A stretch of 64,000 bases of DNA from Cystobacter ferrugineus (GCF_001887355.1 NZ_MPIN01000014.1:1-64000), one strand, 5' to 3'. Shown: positions 7,856 to 16,789, counted from the stretch's first letter. Notes: generated from the letters alone by a model not told the origin. A program made the numbers and translations.

Positions 7856-8634
7856 CGCAGGACTTGCTGACAGAGCACCAGGCGCGCGTGGCCTCGCGCG
7901 TGCTCGACGAGGAAGCCGCGCACCGGTGGCACCTCGTCGTGAGCCTCTCGGGGGCCCATGCGTATGGCTTCCCCTCGCCCGACAGCGACCTGGACCTCAA
8001 GTGCGTCCACGTCACGCCCACCTCGCACCTGCTCCGCCTGGAGCCGCGCCCTTCCCCGCCCACCGAGCGCCTGGAGATCGTGGAGGGCGTCGAGGTGGAC
8101 TACTCCTCCAACGAGCTGGGCGCCGTGCTGGCCGGCGTGCTCCAGGGCAATGGCAACTACCTGGAGCGGCTGCTCGGCGCCCATCCCCTCCGGGGCTCCA
8201 GCGAGCTGGAGGCCCTGCGCCCCCTGGTGCGAGGCGTCCTGTCGCGGCGCCTCCACCGGCACTACCGCGGCTTCGCCCAGAGCCAGTTGCGCGAGTGGGA
8301 GAAGACGGGCTTCCGCTCCGCCAAGAAGCTCCTCTACGTGCTGCGCACGGCGCTCACCGGCACCCATGCGCTGCTCACCGGAGAGGTGGAAGCGGACCTC
8401 ACCGCGCTGATGGACCGCCATGGCTTCGCCGAAGCGGGAGAGCTCGTCCTCTGGAAACGGCGCGGCGAGCGCAGCGAGCTGTCCGAGGCGCTCTCCCAGA
8501 GCTGGCGCGACAAGGTCGGCCGGGCCCTCGAGCAACTCGACGCGGCGCGTGAGCGCTCCGTTCTTCCAGAAGAGCCCCGGGAGAGTGGTGCGCTGGAGGC
8601 ATGGCTGCTCGAGCTGCGGCGCTCACGGTGGTGA
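7852..8634 (+). CDS. Second COG3541-type nucleotidyltransferase
   Basis: This 260-residue partner of the preceding protein keeps the same catalytic pattern: S33-G34, then D46 and D48 in SDLDLKC. It lacks the N-terminal barrel domain. Both aspartates are intact, so both proteins could be active, perhaps as a heteromer. The start overlaps the previous stop as ATGA. The C-terminal half is helical and Leu/Arg/Glu rich. Having two non-identical members side by side suggests division of labour, but the target (tRNA, protein or small molecule) cannot be told. Confidence 0.7.
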   Translation: MTQDLLTEHQARVASRVLDEEAAHRWHLVVSLSGAHAYGFPSPDSDLDLKCVHVTPTSHLLRLEPRPSPPTERLEIVEGVEVDYSSNELGAVLAGVLQGNGNYLERLLGAHPLRGSSELEALRPLVRGVLSRRLHRHYRGFAQSQLREWEKTGFRSAKKLLYVLRTALTGTHALLTGEVEADLTALMDRHGFAEAGELVLWKRRGERSELSEALSQSWRDKVGRALEQLDAARERSVLPEEPRESGALEAWLLELRRSRW

Positions 8635-8647
8635 GGGGTCACTGGCA

Positions 8648-9685
8648 GTGAAGTGGAGCACGGCGCTAGGCTCGCGCGCCGTGCCCCTCGATCCCCTCGA
8701 CCTCGCCGCTACCCCCGAGCGCCTCCACGCGCTCGCGGAGGCCGGCGTCCTGTCTCCCGAGGCCCTGGAGCGGGCCTCGCGGCTCGCCGTGGCCACTCCC
8801 GGCCCGGCCGCCTGGCGGCGATTCCTGTCCACCACGCTGCTCGGCTTCGGCTCGCTGCTGGTGCTCTCCGGCGTCATCTACTTCTTCGCCTTCAACTGGC
8901 AGGCCCTCCACCGCTTCGGGAAGCTGGGGCTGGTGCTGGCCGCCGTCACCGGGGCGTGCATCGCCGCGTGGCGGCTGGGCGAGGGGCTCGCGGGACAGTT
9001 CGCCCTGCTCTTCGCCGCGGTGCTCGTGGGTCCCCTGCTCGCCATCTATGGACAGGCCTACCAGACGGGCGCGGACCCCTACGGCCTGTTCCTCGGGTGG
9101 GCCGTGCTCATCTTGCCCTGGGTGGTACTCGCGCGCTTCAGCCCCTTGTGGCTGTGGCTGTTGCTGCTCGTGGACACGGCGCTCATCCTCTATTGGGACC
9201 AGGTCGTCGACAGGGACGGCCCCTCGCTCTTCCTCACGCTGGCGGGAATCAATGGCGTGGCCTGGGCCGCGACCGAGGAGTTCTCGAGGCGAGGTGTCGC
9301 CTGGCTCCAGGGACGCTGGTTGCCGCGAGTCCTCGCGATGATGACGGTGCTGCCCCTGCTCGGCCCGTCGGTGATGCTGGCGGCCTCGCCCAAGGACGCG
9401 GACACCGAGGGCGTCGTGGCGCTCTGCCTGCTCGTCGGGCTCATGGGCGCGGTGTACCTCTTCCACCGCCGGGTCCGTCCGGAGCTCTTCCTGCTCACCT
9501 TGTGCGCCCTGTGCGCGGTGACGCTGATCACCACCTTCGGGGGATACCTGCTGTTCAAGCAGTTCAGGAGCGCGGACCTCGAGCTCCTGGGCGCCTACTT
9601 CGCGCTCGGACTGCTCGTCATCGCGCAGATGGGGCTCGCGGTCTGGTGGTTGCGCGCCGAGGCACGTGACGAGGAGGAGGCATAG
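8648..9685 (+). CDS. DUF2157 family membrane protein
   Basis: This protein has about 345 residues. A short cytosolic N-terminus (LHALAEAGVLSPEALE), typical of DUF2157, is followed by some nine or ten membrane helices from about residue 60 on. GTG 8648 follows GAGGGG at nine bases; GTG 8681 is an alternative start. It is the first of three genes (DUF2157, DUF4401, GDYXXLXY) that often travel together in bacteria. All are membrane proteins of undefined role. The 13-base gap from the nucleotidyltransferase gene suggests one transcript. Confidence 0.75.
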   Translation: MKWSTALGSRAVPLDPLDLAATPERLHALAEAGVLSPEALERASRLAVATPGPAAWRRFLSTTLLGFGSLLVLSGVIYFFAFNWQALHRFGKLGLVLAAVTGACIAAWRLGEGLAGQFALLFAAVLVGPLLAIYGQAYQTGADPYGLFLGWAVLILPWVVLARFSPLWLWLLLLVDTALILYWDQVVDRDGPSLFLTLAGINGVAWAATEEFSRRGVAWLQGRWLPRVLAMMTVLPLLGPSVMLAASPKDADTEGVVALCLLVGLMGAVYLFHRRVRPELFLLTLCALCAVTLITTFGGYLLFKQFRSADLELLGAYFALGLLVIAQMGLAVWWLRAEARDEEEA

Positions 9686-9687
9686 CC

Positions 9688-10761
9688 ATGGCCTTCAAAC
9701 CCTCGCTTCGAGCGGTCCTGCCCCCCGAGGCCCAGCAGCCAGCCCGTGACGTGCTCCTGTCGCTCCCCGAGGCCCAGCGCGGCACGCCCTGGTTCGTCAA
9801 CGTCCTGAGCGGGCTGGGCGCGTGGGTGGCCTCCGTGTTCCTGGTGATCTTCCTCGCGCTGTTCCTCCTGGACGACAGCAAGACAGGCGCGATCGTCACG
9901 GGGCTCCTCATCACCGCGGGTGCGGTGGTGCTGCGCCGCGCGAGTTCCCATGTCTTCATCACCCAGCTCGCCCTGTCCGCCGGGCTGGCCGGCCAGGGGT
10001 TCTTCCTCGTGGGAGTGGGAAGCCTCTGGAGGAGTGAGGCGACCATCGCCCTCGCCGCGCTCGTGCTCCAGCTCGTGCTCCTCGTCGTCTACCCGGACAC
10101 CCTCCAGCGATTCCTGTCCACGCTGTTCGCGGGACTCTCCCTGCTGTACCTGCTGCGAGTCCACGCGCCCGCGGTGGTGGCGGACGTGGCCCTGGTGGGG
10201 ATCACCGCGCTCGCCCACGTGCTCCTGCTCCAGCAGGGCAGGCTCCAGAGCCGAGTCAGGGTCGCGCCGTTGGTGACGCCCGCGGCCTTCGGGCTCATCA
10301 CCACCCTCTTCTGGGTGCTGCTCATGCGCACCTGGTTCCAGGGCTTCTATCAGTACTTCTTCCGCAAGGGCGGGGAGCTGCCCGCGGGCGTGCTGACGCT
10401 GGGACTCGCCGCGGTGACGCTGTACTCGGCCTGGCGGGTGATGGAGGAGACCCGGGCCGGGCCGGGAGGCGCCGCGGGCGTGACGGCCTTCGCCGCGCTG
10501 GCCCTCACGGCGCTGCTCACGTTGAACACCCCCGGCGTCATCGCCGCGCTGGGCGTGCTGATGCTGGGCTTCCACCGGCGCAACGCCGTGCTGCTCGGCC
10601 TGGCCGTGCTCTTCATCCTCGTGTTCGGCGTGAGCTACTACTACGACCTGAAGATGTCGCTGCTCGCCAAGTCGCTCGCACTGCTGGGCAGTGGCCTGCT
10701 CATGCTCGGCCTGCGGCTCTTCATCGCCCGCCGCTTTCCCGTGGCCGGGGAGGCCCCATGA
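9688..10761 (+). CDS. DUF4401 family membrane protein
   Basis: This 357-residue protein consists almost entirely of membrane helices, about ten of them, with a short hydrophilic start. Its position directly after DUF2157 and before the GDYXXLXY gene, plus the conserved GFHRRN and YYYDLKMSLL region near residues 295-325, identify it as DUF4401. The start lies two bases after the previous stop and its end overlaps the next start by four bases (ATGA), so the three genes are made together. A complex of the three products in the inner membrane is plausible but untested. Confidence 0.75.
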   Translation: MAFKPSLRAVLPPEAQQPARDVLLSLPEAQRGTPWFVNVLSGLGAWVASVFLVIFLALFLLDDSKTGAIVTGLLITAGAVVLRRASSHVFITQLALSAGLAGQGFFLVGVGSLWRSEATIALAALVLQLVLLVVYPDTLQRFLSTLFAGLSLLYLLRVHAPAVVADVALVGITALAHVLLLQQGRLQSRVRVAPLVTPAAFGLITTLFWVLLMRTWFQGFYQYFFRKGGELPAGVLTLGLAAVTLYSAWRVMEETRAGPGGAAGVTAFAALALTALLTLNTPGVIAALGVLMLGFHRRNAVLLGLAVLFILVFGVSYYYDLKMSLLAKSLALLGSGLLMLGLRLFIARRFPVAGEAP

Positions 10762-11273
10762 AGCGCACCCACGTCATCTTCGGTGGACTCGCCCTGGTGG
10801 TGGTGGCCCTGGTGGCGCTCGTCACCGGCAAGGAGCGGCTGCTCGCGCGCGGCACGCCCCTGTATCTGGAGCTCGTCCCAGTGGATCCCCGCTCGCTCAT
10901 CCAGGGCGATTACATGGTGCTCGACTACGCCGTCAGCCGGGAGGCCCGCCTCTCCGAGGACAAGCCGGTGGCGGACGGGCGGCTCGTCATCCGCAGGGAC
11001 GAGCGGGGCGTGGGCCACTACGTCCGGAGCGGGGAGTCGCAGCCCCCCGGGCCCGGGGAGATGTGGCTGCGCTTCAAGGTGCGCCGGAGCCGCGTCCGTC
11101 TGGGTGCGGAGTCCTTCTTCTTCCAGGAGGGCCACGCCGAGCGCTACGCCCAGGCGAAGTATGGCGAGCTGAGGGTGGCCGAGGACGGCTCCAGCGTCCT
11201 CGTGGGCCTGAGGGACGCCAACCTGAGCCCCCTGGGAGGGGGTCCCCTTTCCGCGGGCCCGGACGCCCCGTGA
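10758..11273 (+). CDS. GDYXXLXY-motif membrane-anchored protein
   Basis: This 171-residue protein has one N-terminal membrane segment (residues about 6-23) and the diagnostic motif GDYMVLDY at 50-57, which names the family. The rest is a small periplasmic beta-rich domain. The family accompanies DUF2157/DUF4401 proteins and probably forms the extracytoplasmic subunit. It ends one base before the convergent methyltransferase stop, so the two transcripts must overlap at their 3' ends. Confidence 0.8.
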   Translation: MKRTHVIFGGLALVVVALVALVTGKERLLARGTPLYLELVPVDPRSLIQGDYMVLDYAVSREARLSEDKPVADGRLVIRRDERGVGHYVRSGESQPPGPGEMWLRFKVRRSRVRLGAESFFFQEGHAERYAQAKYGELRVAEDGSSVLVGLRDANLSPLGGGPLSAGPDAP

Positions 11274-11274
11274 C

Positions 11275-12084
11275 TCACTCGCGCGGAGCCGGCTCCGCCG
11301 CCTCGCCGGGAGCCAGGACGAAGATGCTGTCGAGCCGGATGTCCCTCGGGGCGCGCGGCGCGTCCACCTGGTAGTGGAAGTCGAACACCGCCCGCACCTG
11401 GAGCCCGGCCGCCCGGAACAACCGCCGCGCCTGCGCGAGGTCATACGTGCGGAAGTGCCAGTGCGTCTCGATGAGCAGATCCTTGCCGGGCCCGGTGATG
11501 CGCAGCCGGTTGCGCATGGCCGAGCGCCGCAGCTTCCGGTCCGGCAGCCCCTCGTGGGTGTTGCACACCACCGTGTCCTCGCCGAGCCGCTCCACCCAGC
11601 GCTCGTGCTCGGCCTTGTCGCGCTCGTAGTCGGTGAGGTGGAAGCCCAGCACGTACAGCCCCCCGGGCTCGAGCAGCCGCCGCGTGCCCTTGAGGTGCGC
11701 GAGCGCCGCCTTCTCGCTGTCGAGGTAGCGGAACGTGGACACGAGGTTGAACGCCAGGTCCACCCGCCCCTCCAGCTCCGGCTGGAAGAAGTCCTCCATG
11801 CGAGAGAGGTGCAGCCGCACGCGCCGGCGCAGGGCCGGGGACAGGCGGGCGCGGGCATGGGCCAGCATCTTCTCGGAGATGTCGTAGCCCACCACCTGGA
11901 AGCCCCGGCTCGCGGCCTCGGCCACCAGGCGTCCCGCGCCGCACGCGGGCTCCAGCCAGCGCTTGCCTCCCGTGCCGTAGCGGCGGCTCACCTCCGCGAG
12001 GAAGTCCACCTCGCGCGCCGTGTCGGTGCCGAAGATGGCCTCGTAGTACTCGGGATGGTCATACCAGTCGGACAGTCGTTGCAT
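11275..12084 (-). CDS. Class I SAM-dependent methyltransferase
   Basis: This 269-residue protein has SAM-binding motif I (LEPACGAGRL, residues 44-53), an acidic loop (VVGYDIS) and an FNLVSTF segment at motif IV. The N-terminal SDWYDHPEYYE resembles many small-molecule methyltransferases in myxobacteria. The substrate is unknown. The start at ATG 12084 lies three bases past the stop of the upstream ZIP gene, so the two are cotranscribed. A cytosolic location is expected. Confidence 0.75.
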   Translation of the reverse strand: MQRLSDWYDHPEYYEAIFGTDTAREVDFLAEVSRRYGTGGKRWLEPACGAGRLVAEAASRGFQVVGYDISEKMLAHARARLSPALRRRVRLHLSRMEDFFQPELEGRVDLAFNLVSTFRYLDSEKAALAHLKGTRRLLEPGGLYVLGFHLTDYERDKAEHERWVERLGEDTVVCNTHEGLPDRKLRRSAMRNRLRITGPGKDLLIETHWHFRTYDLAQARRLFRAAGLQVRAVFDFHYQVDAPRAPRDIRLDSIFVLAPGEAAEPAPRE

Positions 12085-12087
12085 GGC

Positions 12088-12843
12088 TCAATGCCCCGGG
12101 AACTCCGCCACCCGCGCCAGCGCGAGCATCAACAACAGCCCCGTCACCAGCGCCACCAGGTTGCGCGCCTTGTTGTCCTTGCCGTGCCGGTTCACGTGCG
12201 GCAGCAGATCCGTCACCGCCACGTAGAGGAAGGTGCCCGCCGAGAAGGCCAGGGCCCGGGGGGCGAGCGACTCGAAGCGCAGCACCGCGTCGAAGGCGAA
12301 GTACAGCACCGCGCCCAGCGGCACCATCAGCCCGTAGAGCACCGCGAAGAGGAGGATTCTCGAGGTGCTCTTGCCCTCGGCCTTGAGGATGGAGGCGAGT
12401 GACAGGGACGAGGGCACCTTGTGCGAGGTGATGGCCATCAGTGCCATCAACCCCACCCCCTCCTTCACCGCCGAGCCCAGGGCGATCCCATCGAACAGCG
12501 TGTGCGTCGACAGGCCGAGGAAGGCCGTCAGGCCCAGCGTGTGCCCGTGCACGTGCTCCTTGCAATCGGCCGGCTCCTCGCACGCGTGCGTCAGCACGTA
12601 GCGCTCCAGCACCATCAGGAAGACGAAGCCCGCAGGCACCAGCGCGAACGCCCAGAAGCCTCCGCCGACATAGGCCTCGGGGAGCATGTGGAAGAACGCC
12701 GCCCCGAACATCACCCCCGCGGCGAACGCCAGGAACGTCACCAGACGCTTGGGCGTCCGGGTGAGCACCACCGCCAGCGCCCCCACGAGGGCGCCCACCA
12801 GGATGATCAGCGAATAGAGGGCGAGGGATACCGCGAGGGGCAT
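12088..12843 (-). CDS. ZIP-family divalent metal transporter
   Basis: This 251-residue protein has eight predicted membrane helices. Metal-site motifs of ZIP carriers are visible: FFHMLPEA in helix 2, HTLFDGIALG in helix 4, and SHKVPSSLSL in helix 5, where the usual HExPxE is changed to HKxPxS. A HVHGH cluster sits in the loop before helix 4. ZIP proteins move zinc or iron into the cytosol. The lost acidic residues in helix 5 suggest a mononuclear site or altered metal preference. ATG 12843 is chosen over a GTG seven codons upstream because it directly precedes the first helix. Confidence 0.8.
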   Translation of the reverse strand: MPLAVSLALYSLIILVGALVGALAVVLTRTPKRLVTFLAFAAGVMFGAAFFHMLPEAYVGGGFWAFALVPAGFVFLMVLERYVLTHACEEPADCKEHVHGHTLGLTAFLGLSTHTLFDGIALGSAVKEGVGLMALMAITSHKVPSSLSLASILKAEGKSTSRILLFAVLYGLMVPLGAVLYFAFDAVLRFESLAPRALAFSAGTFLYVAVTDLLPHVNRHGKDNKARNLVALVTGLLLMLALARVAEFPGH

Positions 12844-12938
12844 GGGGGAGCCGACACCTAGCACAGATCGGCGCCACCGGAAGTCATGTGCCTCCGGATG
12901 GTATGCGCTCCCCGTGCCGCCCTTGCTTCACCGCGGGT

Positions 12939-14582
12939 TCAAGAGCGAGCCGGCTCGGGCGAGGCGGGCCGCGCCGGTTCCTCGGCAGGCTTCGGCGCGG
13001 GCGGAGCAGGCAGGGCACGCGCCTCGGTGCGGGTGAAGGGCAGCCACTCCGGCCGCCCACGCAGGAACTGAATCAACTTCTCGCGCACCAGGGCGCGCGC
13101 ATCGAAGAGGACGCTCGGGTTGGCGCTCACCAGCACGCGCACCTGCATCGTGCGGTCCAACACATCCTCCACCACCACGGTGGCCACCCTGCCATCCCAC
13201 AGCTCCTTGGCCTCGTTCGCCAGAATGCGCTGGAGCTCGGCGCGCAGCGCGTCCATGTCCGTGGCGAAGTCCACCATCAGCCGCACCACGCCCAGCATGC
13301 TCGAGCCCCCCTTGCTCCAGTTCTGGAAGGGCTTGTCGAGGAACTGGGAGATGGGAATCACCAGCCGCCGCTCGTCCCACACCTTCACCACCACGTAGGT
13401 GAGGGAGATCTCCTCCACCGTGCCGAACTCGTTCTCCACCACCACCTGGTCGCCAATGCGGATGGGCTGGGTGATGGACATCTGGATGCCGGCGAGCAGC
13501 GAGGAAATGGACTTCTGCGCCGCCAGACCGATGACGATACCGGCGATTCCCGCCGAGGCGAGCAGCGACACGCCCACGTTGCGCACCATCTCGAACTGCA
13601 TGAGCAGGAGCGCGGCGGCGATGACGTAGGTGGCCGCCTCGAACACGGAGCGCAACACCGCGAGCTGGGTGCGCAGCCCACGTGCCCGCACGGCGTCCTT
13701 GGAGTTGTTGGCCACCGTCTCCTGGACGTACTGCGCCGTCACCCGGAGGAAGCGCAGCAGGTACCAGGCCACCGCGATGATGAGCAGGGAGATGAACAGG
13801 TGGCCAGTGATGCTGCGCGCCGTGGGCGGCAACAGCAGCGCCGACATGCCCAGCGCCCCGAGTATCGCGAAGCTCAAGAGCTTCAGCGGCCCCCGGGCCG
13901 CCGGCACCAGCGCGTCATCCCAGGTGATGCGCGTCCACTTCGCCAGCCGTCCCATCACCTTGAGCGACACGCGTTCAATCACCACCCCGAGCAGGGCCGC
14001 CCCCACCAGCGTCAGGAACACCCCCAGCCACTGCCACGGCTCCAACCCCAACACCGACCGCGCGAAGAGCCCCGCCGGCAATTCCTCACCCAGCAACACC
14101 GGGCCGTACGTCGCGTAGAGCGGCTCGATGGCCTTCACCGTCGCCTCGCTGAAGACCCACACCCGACCACCTCCGGGGACAGACAGGCGATTGAGTCGGA
14201 TGGGGTAGAGCTCATCCCCCACGGGGATGGCGTCGATCTGATCGAAGCGGCTGTTCTCCGGGTCGCCCTCGGGCTCCTTGCTCAGGTTGGCCAGGGAGGA
14301 GGGCGACAGCTTGTGGTCCAGGACGAACTTGAGCTGGCGCGCCAGGCGAGCGCCCTTCTCCTTCTGCTCGGCGGGGGGGAGGAAGTCGAGGTCCAGGTAG
14401 TGCGAGGCCAGGGCGTAGTCGCCCCGGTGGACCGCGTCGGAGAAGCCATTGGCGGCGGCATAGGGCGTCTGCCGGTTCACCGTGGAGGGCGGCTCCCCCA
14501 GACCGGTGTTGTTGAGCGCCCAAGCATTCCACGACAGCAGCACGGACAAGCACAGGCTCAGAGCAGTCAAGGCGCGGGACAT
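12939..14582 (-). CDS. MscS-type mechanosensitive channel, large form
   Basis: This 547-residue protein starts with a signal peptide (ALSLCLSVLLSWNAWA). A periplasmic region of about 180 residues follows, then four to five membrane helices (from about 200). The MscS pore helix and beta domain contain GIAGIVIGLAAQKSISSLLAG and the adjacent IRIGDQV-V. A Glu/Pro/Ala-rich tail closes it. Such channels release solutes on membrane stretch. ATG 14582 begins the signal peptide; a longer upstream frame exists but has no good ribosome binding site. It is divergent from the receiver gene. Confidence 0.85.
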   Translation of the reverse strand: MSRALTALSLCLSVLLSWNAWALNNTGLGEPPSTVNRQTPYAAANGFSDAVHRGDYALASHYLDLDFLPPAEQKEKGARLARQLKFVLDHKLSPSSLANLSKEPEGDPENSRFDQIDAIPVGDELYPIRLNRLSVPGGGRVWVFSEATVKAIEPLYATYGPVLLGEELPAGLFARSVLGLEPWQWLGVFLTLVGAALLGVVIERVSLKVMGRLAKWTRITWDDALVPAARGPLKLLSFAILGALGMSALLLPPTARSITGHLFISLLIIAVAWYLLRFLRVTAQYVQETVANNSKDAVRARGLRTQLAVLRSVFEAATYVIAAALLLMQFEMVRNVGVSLLASAGIAGIVIGLAAQKSISSLLAGIQMSITQPIRIGDQVVVENEFGTVEEISLTYVVVKVWDERRLVIPISQFLDKPFQNWSKGGSSMLGVVRLMVDFATDMDALRAELQRILANEAKELWDGRVATVVVEDVLDRTMQVRVLVSANPSVLFDARALVREKLIQFLRGRPEWLPFTRTEARALPAPPAPKPAEEPARPASPEPARS

Positions 14583-14760
14583 GGCGGTCTGTTTGCGACA
14601 CACCTCGTTGAGGGGCAACCCCAATGTGCTGACGGGCTGCTTGCCGTCCGGGCTAGTGGACGAACCACCCCAATGCTTCTCGTGCTTCTCCTTACCAGTG
14701 GGAAAACCGTGGAGCCCTCGGAAGGGGTAGGATAGAAGGGCCCCCCAGGAAGAGGCCGCC

Positions 14761-15144
14761 GTGCAAGAGAAGCGAAAGATCCTCCTCATCGACGACAGCG
14801 AGATCACGCTCGCCATGGAGAAGGCCGTGCTGGAGGCGCGCGGCTACGAAGTCATCGCCACGTCCTCGCTGGTGGAGTTCGAGAAGACGCTCCAGGCGTG
14901 GAAGCCGGACCTCATCCTGACGGACATCCACATGCCCGAGGCCAAGGGCACCGACATCTGCCGCACGTTGAAGAACGAGTACGGGACGCAGGACATCCCC
15001 ATCATCCTCTTCTCCAGCCTGCCGGATGACGAGCTGGCCAACCTGGCCGAACAGGTCGGTGCCGACGGCAGCCTGTCCAAGGGCAACGGCCTGGAGGCGA
15101 TGGGTGAGAAGATCGACGAGCTGGTGCAGAGCATCATCTGGTGA
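14761..15144 (+). CDS. Single-domain response regulator receiver
   Basis: This 127-residue protein is only a CheY-like receiver. It has acidic pocket D11-D12, phosphoacceptor D55 in ILTDIHMP, S85 and K107, all at canonical places. GTG 14761 follows AGGAAGAGG. It lacks an output domain, so it must pass its signal by protein contact or act in a phosphorelay. No kinase lies next to it. The cytochrome-like lipoprotein gene begins four bases after its stop, which suggests cotranscription. Confidence 0.85.
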   Translation: MQEKRKILLIDDSEITLAMEKAVLEARGYEVIATSSLVEFEKTLQAWKPDLILTDIHMPEAKGTDICRTLKNEYGTQDIPIILFSSLPDDELANLAEQVGADGSLSKGNGLEAMGEKIDELVQSIIW

Positions 15145-15148
15145 CGCG

Positions 15149-16711
15149 GTGAGACGGCTGGTCCCCGCGCTGGTGTTGTTGGCGGTCCTCGGCGCGTGCT
15201 GGCGCAAGGCCCAGTCCCCCGAGCCCCCCGCGAGCACCGCGAAGCAGACCCCCAGGGAGAGTCCCCAGGAGAGCCCCCAGGACGCCAACGCGCCCGGCGC
15301 CGTGCTCTTCCTCTCCGCGGACCTGCGCGGCTACCTGGGCCCCTGCGGCTGCAGCGAGAACATGCGCGGCGGCATCGCGCGCGCGGCCTTCCAGGTGCGC
15401 GAGGCGGGCAAGGGTCCCCTGCCGGTGCTGTACGTGGACGGAGGCGAGAGCCTCTTCGGCGCCCCCACGCTCAAGCCGGAGCAGGTGCCCCAGGAAGAGC
15501 GCAAGGCGCGCGCGCTCGCCGAGGTCTTCAAGAGCATGGGCCTGGCGGTGCGCGCGGTGAGCGAGCTGGACAACGTGCGCGGCGCGGCCTTCCGTCAGGG
15601 GCTGGGACTGCCGGAGCTGCCCACCGATGGAGTGAAGGTGCTGGCCGCCGGAGCGCGCAAGGTGGGCGTGGTGAGCGCCACGGACGCCGCCGGGCTGAAG
15701 CGCGGTGACGTCCAGGCGCGTGCCCAGGGCGCCTCGTTCGTGGTGGGCCTCTTCCAGGGCACCCTGCCCGAGGCCCAGAGCGCCGTGGCCTCCGCCGAGC
15801 CCGGCGTGGACCTGGTCGTGGCCACCCACACCGCCTCCGAGTTCGACGGCGAGCAGAACACCCTCACCCGGGACGCGGTGCCGGTGGTGGGCCTGCAGAG
15901 CAAGGGCCGCTCGCTCCTGCGCGTGGACCTGGCCTATGGCGCGACGCCGGGCCGCTTCACCCAGCAGCGCTCCGCGCAGGAGGCCGAGAAGGAGGTGGCC
16001 TCCATCGACCGGCGCCTGGCGCTGCTGGACGCGGAGATCAACCTGCCCGGCGTGGACCCCCAGCTCAAGCAGCTCAAGCAGAGCAAGCTCGCGGAGCTGG
16101 TGGAGCGCCGCCAGGCCCTGCTCACCGCGCCCGTGGCCACCGGAGGAGACAGCGACACCTTCACCGTGCGCTTCGTCCCCCTGGAGTCCACCCTGCCCTC
16201 GGACCCGGCCGCCGAGACGGTGGTGAAGGCCTACGACGCGGACGTGGGGAAGATGAACCTGGAGTGGGCGCGCGTGCACGGCCAGGACTGCCCGGCGCCC
16301 GCCCAGGGTGAGGCCGGCTTCGTGGGCAACGCCTCCTGCGCCTCGTGCCACGAGGAGTCCTTCCCGGTGTGGGAGGCCTCCAAGCACCGCCAGGCCTGGA
16401 AGACGCTGGAGGACGTGGGCAAGCAGCACCACCTCAATTGCACCGGCTGCCACGTGACGGGCTGGGAGCGCCCCGGGGGCGTGTGCCGCCTGGACAAGGT
16501 GGCCGGCCGCGAGAACGTGGGCTGCGAGAGCTGCCACGGCCCGGGCTCGCGCCACGCCGAGGACCCCTCCCCCGACAACATCATCTCCCGGCCGGGCGAG
16601 GCGGTGTGCGTCACCTGTCACAACCGCGAGAACTCGCCCCACTTCGACTTCGCCACCTACCTGCCCCGCGTGCTCGGCCCCGGACATGGGGCCTCACGGG
16701 AAGTGAAGTGA
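15149..16711 (+). CDS. Tetrahaem cytochrome c554-like lipoprotein with nucleotidase-like N-terminal domain
   Basis: This 520-residue protein starts at GTG 15149 with a lipoprotein signal (LGAC lipobox, Cys near residue 17). Residues about 50-330 resemble the UshA/5'-nucleotidase-like metallophosphatase fold seen in other multihaem proteins, with GYLGPCGC-SENMRGG and VDGGES but no clear full metal-ligand set. The C-terminal 130 residues hold four haem motifs CxxCH at C397, C431, C459 and C487, as in cytochrome c554-type domains. A coiled-coil stretch lies between (about 275-320). It is probably an envelope electron carrier. A hairpin follows the stop. Confidence 0.75.
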   Translation: MRRLVPALVLLAVLGACWRKAQSPEPPASTAKQTPRESPQESPQDANAPGAVLFLSADLRGYLGPCGCSENMRGGIARAAFQVREAGKGPLPVLYVDGGESLFGAPTLKPEQVPQEERKARALAEVFKSMGLAVRAVSELDNVRGAAFRQGLGLPELPTDGVKVLAAGARKVGVVSATDAAGLKRGDVQARAQGASFVVGLFQGTLPEAQSAVASAEPGVDLVVATHTASEFDGEQNTLTRDAVPVVGLQSKGRSLLRVDLAYGATPGRFTQQRSAQEAEKEVASIDRRLALLDAEINLPGVDPQLKQLKQSKLAELVERRQALLTAPVATGGDSDTFTVRFVPLESTLPSDPAAETVVKAYDADVGKMNLEWARVHGQDCPAPAQGEAGFVGNASCASCHEESFPVWEASKHRQAWKTLEDVGKQHHLNCTGCHVTGWERPGGVCRLDKVAGRENVGCESCHGPGSRHAEDPSPDNIISRPGEAVCVTCHNRENSPHFDFATYLPRVLGPGHGASREVK

Positions 16712-16713
16712 TG

Positions 16714-16745
16714 ACCGCCCCCACACACCCGGGCGGTGCGTTTCT
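16714..16745 (+). terminator. Terminator after the tetrahaem lipoprotein gene
   Basis: ACCGCCC at 16714-16720 pairs with GGGCGGT at 16731-16737, followed by GCG and TTTCTT. This is a reasonable intrinsic terminator starting three bases after the stop codon. Confidence 0.6.
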
Positions 16746-16755
16746 TCCCGTCCCG

Positions 16756-16789
16756 AGCATCCAGGGCGAGAATGGCCTGTCTGGATGCT
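16756..16789. repeat. Nine-base inverted repeat in the gap before the lytic transglycosylase gene
   Basis: AGCATCCAG at 16756-16764 and CTGGATGCT at 16781-16789 are perfect inverted copies 16 bases apart. It lies 80 bases before the next start and could be an operator or a leader hairpin. Confidence 0.4.
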
